From: JANMJD01 sp963847945
Lineage (GTDB): Bacteria; Actinomycetota; Acidimicrobiia; Acidimicrobiales; Ilumatobacteraceae
Direction: 5' to 3'
Assembly: GCA_963847945.1 (NCBI GenBank)
Contig: CAWKBX010000004.1
Span: 124,001-188,000, forward strand
DNA: 64,000 nucleotides
Position numbers and translations under genes: made by a program. Below the pieces are notes generated by a model that saw only the letters and a program-made list of their open reading frames with translations, had not been told where the DNA came from and searched no databases. Shown here piece after piece: positions 27,601 through 37,700 of the stretch (the first letter of the stretch is position 1; each line of letters begins with the position of its first letter).

Positions 27601-28351
27601 GGGCCAACGGCAGCCACACCCCGGCATCGGCCGAGGGGTTGGTCAGCGGGGAGCCGTTCGGGTCGGTGTCGGCCACCGGCATCAGCGCGTTGACGCCGAT
27701 GGTGCCGGTCGTGGCGGTGGCGTCGGTCGTGCTCGAGAACACCGGATCGGAGTCGAGAGTGTCATCGCCAGGGGTGTTCGCCGTGGTCCACTCGTAGCCG
27801 TTGGGCAGGGTGAAGACGACCTGGTAGTTGGCCGAGATCAGGTTCGTGAACGAGTAGCGACCGTCCGGCCCCGTTGTCGTCGATGCGATGGCGACACCGT
27901 CGGCGTCGATCGCCGCGATGAACGAACCGGGATTGGTCGGATCTTCCATCAGCAGGGCGACCGCCACGCCCGGCAGGCCGACTTCGGTGACCGGGTCGTA
28001 GATGCCGTCACGGTTGGCGTCGTACCAGACGAGGTCGCCGAGTGAGACCGCAGTGAAGATGCCCATGTCGATGGTCGGGTTGATCATCACGGCGTTGAGC
28101 GTCGCGTCGGTGTTAGCCACCATGCTCACGCCGCTTGGGGCGATCGTGAATGCCGCCGTCAGGCCCGTGGCATCGGAGTTCGAGTCGACCGTCGGGTCGG
28201 CCCCCTGCATCGGGCGCGTCGGGGCGTACCCGACCGGCAACGTGGCGAGATCGAACTGCACCTTGTAGGTACCGGCGATCAGGTTGTCGAACACGTACAA
28301 CCCGGTCACCGGATCGGTGGTCGTCGAGGTCGACCAAGGCACCGTCGGCAT
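24611..28351 (-). CDS. Giant SdrD-B surface protein 2, C-terminal segment with LPATG anchor
   Basis: C-terminal part of the second giant protein. It carries seven SdrD-B-like modules (heads such as LAVGDYVWFDLDGDG and ASIGDYVWFDDNRNG), then a DUF11-like domain (DYDLALAKTIG, then ITWVITVTNSGRDSAPGPI) and a sorting signal: LPATG, a hydrophobic span (GGFVSLAALLIGLGLIL) and RGRHRR. The product should be covalently anchored by sortase. The frame opens within a module near 28,351 without a signal peptide, while the upstream frame (N-terminal segment) loses sense at about 28,330. Removing one base gives ALVDL-TTTDPVTGLYVFDN, matching the module length elsewhere, so this is one gene with a phase shift. 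It ends 150 nt before giant gene 1 on the same strand. Confidence 0.9.
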   Translation of the reverse strand: MPTVPWSTSTTTDPVTGLYVFDNLIAGTYKVQFDLATLPVGYAPTRPMQGADPTVDSNSDATGLTAAFTIAPSGVSMVANTDATLNAVMINPTIDMGIFTAVSLGDLVWYDANRDGIYDPVTEVGLPGVAVALLMEDPTNPGSFIAAIDADGVAIASTTTGPDGRYSFTNLISANYQVVFTLPNGYEWTTANTPGDDTLDSDPVFSSTTDATATTGTIGVNALMPVADTDPNGSPLTNPSADAGVWLPLALGDQVWFDLNRNGIQDDGETPVAGATVTLLMADPATPGAFIPAVDADGAVIAADTTDANGFYLFDNLLPGTYQVVFDHNQTGYQWTRPNSGADDAVDSDPTFLAPTDATASTGPIVLTFNAVNMRATTTADDTLYGTPLRASFIDPTIDAGIWAPLAVGDYVWNDVNHNGIQNDGEQPVGDVGVSLLMEDPANPGSFVAAIDADGNPVAATTTDPVTGLYVFDNLLPGTYKVQFDVATLPTGFVVTTQNAGTDTAVDSDGSPAGLTPEFTLTIGGANMVLNNDPTIIGLAIDPTIDLGIWQPLAIGDYVWNDVDHDGIQDAGELPIAGVTVTLLNADGSPALDADGAPVAPAATDANGHYVFDNLLPGDYQIAFGVPAGWLVTTSGVGDSRLGDSNPNNLGVTPVFTLSGTSPETRPTVPGDGVTLATMINPSIDAGFWQPLAVGDYVWFDLDGDGRQEAGENPVAGVTVELLNVDGSLALDADGVPVAPATTDAAGHYVFDNLIAGDYQIRFTTLPTGYRPTVQTAGTDPSLDSNANQGGLTAVFTLNAASPNVRPVASTDGITTATLVDPTIDMGIWMPLAIGDYVWNDLNHDGVQGALEPGVAGVTVELLATDGTVIATTTTDVNGHYVFDNVGAGDYQVKFSNLPAGYALTSQSVPGATVGNDSNPNPTDGLSPVFTVAPGGTNMRPVESADGTTTAREINPTIDAGIWLPASIGDYVWFDDNRNGVQDAGEVGVPSVTVTLLGADGRVVAAAVTDGSGHYEFVGLTPGDYQIRFELGSLPSDTFVTGVNLGGDSALDSDGDPTTGLAAPTSLIPGENDRTFDLGIYRRDYDLALAKTIGRVEPSANTITWVITVTNSGRDSAPGPITITDDLIDKLTFVSGGSDRVTCAPTGQRVTCTTGELASGAKVSFDVVTTYRGNASGLTNTASVSAAPGQLPEKVAANNSATAKVTAGSLPATGLAIGGFVSLAALLIGLGLILRGRHRRNIAASA

Positions 28352-31300
28352 CGCGAGCGGGAATGAAGGTGCCCGCGTTGGCCGGGTCCTCCATCAGCAA
28401 CGACACACCGACGCCGCCGACGGGGGTGTCGCCGGCTTCTTGGATGCCATTGTGGTTGAGGTCGTACCAGACGTAGTCGCCAACGGCGAGCGGCATCCAG
28501 ATGCCGGCGTCGTTGGTCGGGTCGATGTACGAGGCCCGTAAAGCGGTGCCGTAGGTCGTGTCGTCGGACGGCGTGGTGCCGCGCACGTTCGCTTCGCTGT
28601 AGGCAATGACGATCGGCCCGGTCGCCGACTTGGCATCGGTCTCGGCGAGGAACGCAGCGTCGGAGTCAACGGTGTCATCGACCCCGGCGTTCGTCAGGCT
28701 CCATTGGAATCCGACCTGGTTGTGGGTGAACTCGACGATGTACGTACCCGGAAGCAGGTTGTCGAACACGTAGTAGCCGTTGGCATCAGTGGTGTCGGCC
28801 GCGACCGCGGCACCGTCGGCGTCGAGAGCCGGGATGAACGAACCGGGCGCCGCCGGGTCTTCGATCAGCAGGGTGGCCGTTGCTCCGACCACCGGCGCGT
28901 CGGCTGCCCCTTGCACGCCGTTGTGGTCGAGATCGAACCAGACCTTGTCGCCAATGGCGAACGGCAGCCAGATGCCGGCATCGATCGACGGATCGGTCAG
29001 ATCGAGGCCATTGGGGTCGGTGTCGGTGACTGCCGCATCGGCGCTGACGAAGATCACTCCGGTCGTCGACGTGGCGTCGGTCCCGGTCAGGAACAACGCA
29101 TCGCTGTCGAGCGTGTCATCGCCAGGGGTACCCGACTTGGTCCACTCGAACCCGGCGGGCAGGGTGAAGACCACCTTGAAGTTGCCGGAGATCAGGTTGA
29201 CGAACGAGTAGCGGCCCGTGTCGTCGGTGAAGCTCGGCGGCACGGCGACGCCGGTGGCATCGAGCGCCGGGATGTATGAGCCGGGGTTGGCCGGGTCCTC
29301 CATCAACAGTTCGGTCTTGACCGCCCCGACGCCCTGCTCGGTGGCCGGGTCGTAGATTCCGTCGCGGTTGGCGTCGTACCAGACCAGGTCGCCCAGTGAC
29401 ACGGCAGTGAAGATGCCCAGGTCAATGGTCGGATTGATGGCGATTGCGTTGACCAGCAAATCGGTGTTCGGCACCATGTCGTCACCGGTGGGGGCCAACG
29501 TGAACGGCGCGCTGAGCCCCGTCGCGGCGGGGTTCGAGTCCTTTGCCACGTCGGTGCCCTGGGTCTGCTTGGTCGGGGCGTAGCCCGCCGGCAAGCTCGT
29601 CAGATCGAACTGGATCTGGTAGCTGCCGGCCACCAGGTTGTCGAAGACATACTCGCCGGTGACCGGATCGGTGGTCGCGACGGCCACGGGGTTGCCGTCG
29701 GCGTCGGTCGCCGCGATGAAGGTTCCCGGAGTGGCCGGGTCTTCCATCAACAACATGACCTTGACGCCACCCACCGGTTTCTCGGTGCCGTCCTGGATGC
29801 CGTTGTAGTTCAGGTCGTACCAGACGTAGTCGCCGACGGCGAGCGGGGTCCAGATCCCGGCATCGTTGGTCGGGTCGATAAACGTGGCGCGCACCGTGGT
29901 GGCATAGGTGGTGTCGTCCGTTGGAGTTGTTGGGCGAACGTTGGGTTGACCCGTTGCGATGGTGATCGGCCCAGTCGATGCGGTCGCGTCCGCATTGGTT
30001 CCGGTGAATCCGGCGTCCGAGTCGGTCGCGTCGCCGGTGGCGTCGGGGTTGGTCCACAGATACCCGGTCTGGTTGTGGGTGAACACCACTGTGTAGATGC
30101 CCGGTAGCAAGTAGTCGAACAGGTAGCGACCGTTGGCGTCGGTGGTCTGATCGGTAACGGGGTTGTCATCGGCATCGATCGCATCGATGAAGGCCCCAGG
30201 GTTGGCCGGATCCTCCATCAACAAGTGCGCGGTCGCGCCGACGACCGTGTTCTCGGTGGCGTCCTGCACGCCGTTGCGGTTCAGGTCGTACCAGACGACA
30301 TCACCCAACGCGAACGGGAACCAGATTCCGGCATCGAAGGTCGGATCGGTCAGATCGAGTCCACCGGCATCGTTGTCCGCCGGAGGGCTGAGCGCAGAGA
30401 CAAGCCGGGCACCGGTTGTCGCCGAGGAGTCGGTCGTAGACGTGTAGACCGCATCGGAGTCCAGCGAGTCGTCAGAGCCCTGGTCGGTCTTCGTCCATTC
30501 GTAGCCGTTTGGCAAGGTGAAGACGACCTTGTACGTGCCGGACCTGAGGTTGGAGAACGAGTAGCGGCCGTCGGTGCCGGTCGGTACATCGGCGACGGCT
30601 GCGCCATCGGCGTCGGTGGCATCGATGAACGAGCCCGGGTTCGCGGGATTCTCCATCAACAGATGCGCGTTGACCCCCGACACACCGGTCTCCGTGGCCG
30701 GATCGTAGATGCCGTCGCGGTCGACGTCATACCAGACGAGATCGCCCAGGGTGACCGATTGGAAGATGCCCATGTCGATCGTCGGATCGATGAGGTACCC
30801 GGGCACGAGCGAGGCGTCGTTGGGCGCCATGTTGCCGACCGTCGCGTCGACCGACAGGGTGAACACGTCGGTCAGCAGGGTTCCGGGATCGGCATCGGAG
30901 TCGGCAGTATCCGACACGCCGTTCGGCGTGGTCGGTGACCAACCAAGCGGCAGCGTCGAGAACTGGATCTTGTAGTTGCCGGGCACCAGGTTGCCGAAGC
31001 CGTACCAGCCGCTGGCATCGGTCATCGTCGTTGTCACCGGGTTGCCCGTGGCGTCGACGGTCACGGGAATGTAGGTCCCTGGGTTCGCCGGATCCTGCAT
31101 CAGCAGCTCGGCCGTGACGCCCTGAACGCCGATCTCGCCCGGGCCGAATTGGGCACCGTCGTGATCGAGGTCGTACCAGACGTAGTCGCCCATCGCCACC
31201 GGCATCCAGATGCCGGCATCGTTGGTCGGGTCGACGAACGACGCCTTCAATGTCATGCCGTAGGTCGTGTTGTCGGCCGCCGTGGTCGGGCGGACGTTGG

Positions 31301-31700
31301 CCTGCGTCGGATCAAGCGTGATGATGCCGGTCGTAGCCGTCGCGTCGCTGTCGGCGACATGGGTGGCATCCGAGTCGTTTGCGTCGGTGGCCGACGGATC
31401 GGCCGAGTCCGCTACCGTCCAGCGGTAGCCGAGCTGGTTATGGGTGAACACGACCTTGTAGTTGCCCGGGAACAGGTTGTCGAACAGGTAGTAACCGTTC
31501 GGGTCGGTGGCGTCGTCGGCGACGGGGTTGCCATCAACATCGAGCGCATCGATGAACGTGCCCGGGTTCGCCGGATCCTCCATCAACAGATGTGCCGTTG
31601 CGCCGACGACCGGCTTCTCGCCCGCATCCTGCACGCCGTTGCGGTTCAGGTCGTACCAGACGATGTCGCCAAGGGCCATGATTGCCTGGTACACGCCGAA
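27000..31700 (-). repeat. Three-module superunit repeated in giant gene 2
   Basis: Module heads recur in a fixed order of three classes: Z (FALGDVVWYDLNRNGVQD), Y (LAVGDYVWYDLNxNGIQ) and X (VSLGDLVWYDANRDGIYDP). The X heads lie near 30,740, 29,375 and 28,020, so the superunit is about 1.36 kb. Three full cycles plus a partial one are visible, with near-identical linkers such as LLMEDPANPGTF. The phase shift at about 28,330 falls in the last Y-type module before the third X head. Confidence 0.82.
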
Positions 31701-34700
31701 GTCGACGGTCAGGTTCTCGTTGCCGTTGTGGGTATTCGGATCGTTGTCGGGATCCTCGTTGAGCGGCTCCTGCTCGAAGCCGAGCGTGAACGTGGTCGAC
31801 CGGATTCCGCTCGAGTATGGCTGCGCCGGGTCGATCGGAGCGCCGTTGTCGTCTTGGTCAACGGCATCCTCAGGCGACGTCGGGGTCGAGGAGCGATAGC
31901 CGTAGAGCTGGCCGCCGGGGGCGAAGTTCGACGGGTCGATCTCCACCTGGTAGTCACCGGCCTCCAGACGATCGAACAGGTACAGCCCGCCGATCGTCGT
32001 CGTCGTCAGCGCCACACCAAAACTGTTCGTCACCGGTGAGCCATCGGCGTGCAGCAGGTTGACCTTGACGCCATCGGGCACGTACGAATCACCGGCGTTC
32101 CACAGACCGTTGTCGTCCGGGTCGATCCACACCTCGTTGCCGATCGAGTACAGCGGGACGATGCCGATGTCCCAGGTCAGATTCTCGTTGGGGTCGGCGG
32201 TGACCGGGTCGTTGTCCGGATCCTCGCTGGTCGGCTCGGCGTGCCACGACAGGTTGATGACCCCGGTGCGAACGACGAAGTCGCCCGTGGTGTTGGCCGC
32301 GTCGGCACCGTTGTCATCCTGGTCGATGTTGTTGTCGCCAGCGGTCGTCGACGACGATCGAGAGGCACCGAGGATGCCCGAGTTGACGAAGTTCGCATGG
32401 TCCAACTCCACGACGTAGTCGCCGGCGAGCAGGTTGTCGAAGAGGTACTTGCCGCCGACCGTCGTGGTCGTGCGCGGGTTGCCAGATGCATCGAGAACCG
32501 GTGTGCCATCGGCGTGCAACAGGTTGACGATCACGCCGTCCGGGACGTAAGACTCGCCGTCGTCGAGCGTGCCGTTGTCGTTCATGTCGAACCAGACCTC
32601 GTTGCCGAGCGAGAACAGCGGCACGACGCCGATGTCCCACGTCAGGTTCTCGTTCTTGTCGGCGGTGACTGGATCGTTGTCCGGGTTCTCCGCCTGCGGC
32701 TCGGCGAGCGGGAAGAGGTTGACGATGCCCGAGCGGATGGCTCCGTTGTACGCATCGCCGTTGTCGTCCTGGTCGACGTTCGTGTCGCCGGCCGTCGGGG
32801 TCGACGAGCGGCTGCCGAATAGGGCACCGGTCGGGGCGAACTCGGACGCCGGAATCTCGACCCGATAGTCGCCGGCGAGCAGGCCCGTGAACAGGTACTT
32901 GCCGGCGCTTATCGTGGTCGTCACCGGGTTACCCGAACCATCGAGCACAGGGGTGGCGTCGGCGTGCAGCAAGTTGACCGTGATGCCGTCGGGCACGTAG
33001 CCCTCGCCGTTGTTGAGCAGTCCGTCGTCGTCGAGGTCGAACCACACCTCATTGCCGAGCGACAACACGACGACGATGCCGAAGTCGACGGTCATGTTGG
33101 CGTTGATGTCTAGCGCGATCGTTGCCGTCTGAGGGATTTCACCCGTCGGCTCACCGTCCTCGGTGAGCGTGAACGGCGCCGACCATATCGCTCCGCCGGC
33201 TTGGGTGATGCCGTTGTCGTCCTGATCGGCGGCGTCCTCAACGCCATCGAACGTTGACGAACGCCAGCCCTCGAGGAGGCCGCCACCGGCGAAGTTCGCT
33301 GCATCGATCTCGACGATGTATGTCCCTTCGATCAAGTCGTCGAACAGGTACTTGCCGCCGACCGTCGTGGTCGTGATCGGATTGCCCAACGAATCGAGAA
33401 CCGGTGTGCCATCGGCGTCGAGGAGGTTGACGACGACGCCGTCGGGCGCATACGGCTCGGAGTTGTCCAGCTTGCCGCTGTCGTCGAGATCGAGCCAGAC
33501 CTCGTTGCCGATCGCGAACGCCGGCCGGTAGAACCCGAAGTCGATCGTCAGATTGGAGCGGTTGTCGGCGCTGGTGGCGCTGCCGGCGTCGTCATCGGCG
33601 TTGCCGTCGAGGATGTCGATCTCGTTCGTCGGCTCGTCGTTGAAGACGCCGTTCGGTCCGACGGCGTTGTCCTCGCCGACCGTCACCGGTCCCGACGTGA
33701 AGTAGCCGTTCACCGAATCCAGGGTGCCGTTGTCGTCGTTGTCGACATCGGTGTTCGCGTTCGTCTCGGTGACACCGGCGATATCGGGTGATGTCTTGTA
33801 GCCGTTGAGCGCCGCCTGGCCGGTGGGAATGCGGACCTCATAATCACCGACGCTGAGGTTCTCGAAGAGATACTTGCCGTCGGGCCCGGTGGTCGTGAAC
33901 GTGACGAACGAGCCGGTCGAGTCAAACAGTTCGACCCGCACGCCGGGGATCGGCGCCTCGCCCGGATCAACCCGTCCGTTCTTGTCCGGGTCCGCCCAGA
34001 CGAGGTTGCCGATGCGGTACACCGGCACATGGATGAAGCCGAGGTCGATGCGCAGGTCGGAGTTCTCATCCGGGAAGGCGCGGCCGAGGGCCGCGTTCGC
34101 CTCCGCGTCGGCATTGCCATCGGAAGCGGGAATGGCATCGATCTCGCCCGTTGGCGCCGAACCCGGGAACGGAGCCGTGATCAGCTGCGTCACAGACGGG
34201 TAGGTGCCCTGTGGCTCACCGTCATCGGTGTTGTCGGCCGCCAGCGGATCGCCGGGGGCGGTACCGAGTGCCGTTGATTGGCCCGGGGCCGAGGGGAGGG
34301 CGACGAAGTACGTCCCACCGGGCTCGACGCCCTCGATCCAATAGTTGCCCTCCGTGTTCGTGACGGTGGTCTGCACCTGCGTGTCGAACGCCGGATCGAA
34401 GGTGCCGCTGTTGTCGGTGTCCTCCCACAACTCGACGGTCAGGCCGCCGATGCCGACCTCGCCGGGATCGACGACGCCGTTGTTGTCGTTGGCGATCGTG
34501 CCCGAGCCCTCGTCGAGCCAGACGAGGTTGCCGATCCGCACCTTACGGTAGAAGCCGAAGTCGACCGTGCGGTTCGAGAAGGCGTTGGACGCCTCGCCGT
34601 TCTCGGGGTTGGTGGTCGGGTCGTTGTCGGTCAGCGGCTCCAACCCCCGGCCGAGGGTGACGGGCTCCGACACGATGCCGCCGGGTTCGATCGCGCCGGC

Positions 34701-37700
34701 CAGTGGCACGTCGAGGCCGTGGTCGAGGTTGTCGGCGTCGGTTGCGTCGATCGACGGGGTCGAGCCCGTCGATGGGAACGTCTTGTAGAGCGCTCCGCCC
34801 GGCAGGAAGTTCGAGGCCGCGACGATGGTCACGTACGAGCCCGGGTCCAGATGGTCGAAGCGGTAGTGACCGAGCGGGTCGGTCACCTGGGTGCCGAGTG
34901 GGCCACCCGTCGGGTTCCCGGCTGCGTCGGCGGCATACAGAACGATGGTGACCCCGGCAACGGGTGACTCGGCCGGGTCCTTGATGCCGTTGTTGTAGCC
35001 GGCGCCTGCCGCCGTGCCAGCACCGTCGTCGATCCACACCAGGTTGCCGAGGCTGTACTCCTCTTTGAAGATGCCCATGTCCCAGGTGGTATCGGCCTCG
35101 CCGACGCCGTTCTGCTTCTGCAGGTGCACGGGCGCGGTCTCGGTCCAACTCTCGCCGACCGCGGCGACCGGGACATCGGAGTCGTTGTCGGTGTTCGGCG
35201 AGCCGTCGGTGGTGGCACCGCCCTCGTCGACGCCGGTCGGATCACCGCTCGCATTGGGTGTGGTGACGATGTAGCCGGCCGGCGGGTAGAAGCGGACCTT
35301 GAAGTTGCCATCGGGCAGGTTCAAGAAGCTGTAGTTGCCATCGGCATCGGTCGCGGTCGGGTCGACCAACAACCCGTCGGCGTCCTTCGCCGGGATGTAC
35401 GTACCCGGGTTGGCCGGATCCTCCATGTACAGCTCGACCGTCACGCCCTCGACCGGGAGTTCGCCGGGCGTCTGGGTGCCATCCAGGTTGGTGTCGTACC
35501 ACACGTAGTCGCCGATGCTGTTGCCTGGCGGGCCATACACCGTGACGTCGACCCGCGGCGGCTCGGAACCGAGATTGACGTTGGCGAACAGCTGATCCGG
35601 GCTGAACGCGGTGCCGGCGTAGGCGAATGAGTTGCGGGCCACGGGGCAGCGATCAAGCGTGCTCGCCGGGTCGTCGCCCGGGTAGTTCTCGTCACGGCAG
35701 TTCGTCTGGAGCGCCGGGTCTACGTCGACCAGTTCCGCGGGGTTGAGGTTCTCGTACGGGAACGCGGTGTGACCGCCGGTGTCGTACGTGGAGGACTTGA
35801 GCGGCGCCTTCATCGGGTACTCCGCGATGATTTCCTCGCCCCGTTCGAAGATGTCGTCGTCGCGCTGGATCGCAGCACTCAGGGGGTCGAACGTGCCGCC
35901 GATGCCCACCTGGGTAAGGCGGTACGACCTGACGGAGGAGAAGCTGGTCGGTGTTGTGGTCCAGTTCGGCGGATCACAGGTGGCGAGGCCAATCGGGCTG
36001 ACCTCCGGTCGGCACGGGTTCGACCTGGTCGAGTATTCGACGAGCCAGTCGACAGGAGCGACGATCGGCCCCGTCAGCACGGGCCGGAACTGGCTGTAGC
36101 GGTTCTGCAGCGTGACCTTGACGCCGGTGTCGCCGACGAATGGCAGGATGTCGACGATCTGGAAGTTCTTGACATCCGCGTTGCCGTTGTTCAGAACGGC
36201 GATGCGATAGGAGATCGGGCCACCCGGGTAGGTGTCGGCCGACGTGTCGACGGACGTGTTCGTGTATGGCACCGGGCTCGTCAGCGGCGGGTCATAGAAC
36301 CCGGCGACCTGCTTGCGCGACTTGAGGGTGCTCGACACCGGGATCGTCACCGCGGCGCCGTACTTGCACTCGGGAAACTCGCAATGGAAGAACGTGTCCT
36401 GGGTGAACTGGGCGGTGTTGGTCTGCACGCTTGCTGGTGCGGCACCGAGCGGGTCGCCAAGCTGCGAGATGTGGAAGTGCATCAGCACCGCTGGTAGATA
36501 GCTGCCCGGTGTCACGGTGAGATCACCCGAGTACATGAACTGGAACGGGCGCTCGCCGTTGACGCACGTCGTGCTCCCCGGGCTGACGTCGGTCCAGCCG
36601 TTCAGCTCGATCGAGTCGAGCACGAGCATCGGCGGCATGCAATCGCTGATGATCGCGGGGTCGGCGGCGCTGATGACCATGTCGCCCGTGGCGTCGCCGC
36701 TGTTCGCCGTCTGCAGTGTGAAGACGCCGGTCTCGCCCGGTTGCCGAATCGCGTTGTCGACGTACTTGTAGATCCAGCCTGCAGGCTGCGGCGATTCGAG
36801 GATATTCGCAGCACACGCTGGACCGCGGGTGATCGGAGTCAGCGTGCCCGCGACGTTGGCGTCGGCACTCGTCGACTGGCAGTTGGTGAGCGTTTGGGGC
36901 AGACCCGGGCTCGGGAGGAAAGGTTCAGCTTGGGCGGTGCCGCTGACATACCCGGCGACTGAGAAGGCGAAGTTGGTCGCGACAGGGCCCGTCATGACCC
37001 AGCGCACGTAGCGGTTGGCGCCGTCGGCTGCGTTCTGCATAGCCGGATCGCTGACCGTCGCGGCGACGTCTTGGGCTGCGGAGCCGTTAGCGGTCGCGAC
37101 GCTCGTCCACGGTCCTGCGGCGCCCGTCGACGACACCTCAAGCGTTGCGGCGTATCCGCCGTTCCATTGGCCGGGTTTCACGCTCGAGAGCTCGAAACCC
37201 GCCGGAAGCGGGCCGTCGAGCATGACGATGTTCTGCAGGGTGGTCTCGCCCTTACCGCCCTCGGGGTCCTGGTTGTTGAAGTACATCGAGAAGTTGATCG
37301 GATCGTTGTCCTTGACGTAGACGCCAGCATCGGTCGCCTTCGCCACGACGATGTTCGGCTCCGGCACGCGGATGATGTCGGTGTCAGGGGCCGGGGCGAG
37401 GGCCGTCCCGCCGCCGGGGGTGACCGTCGCGGTGTTGGTGACGCTGTCGCCGGAGCTGAACGCGCCGCCCGGGAAGTTGAGCTTCAGCGCCCGGGAGAAG
37501 CAGCCGGTCGCCGGATCGTATTTCGGGTCGTTGGCGTCGGTGATCGTCCACGTGACGACACCGGGCGGCCCTTCGATGCCTCCGTCCGGGATCGGCGCGA
37601 CGATTGTCGAACCAGGAGGGATCGTGTCGCTGATCGTGTAGCCGCCCGGGAAGTGACCGGCGCCCACAATGGGGCAGATCTTGATCGTGTAGTTCGAGTC

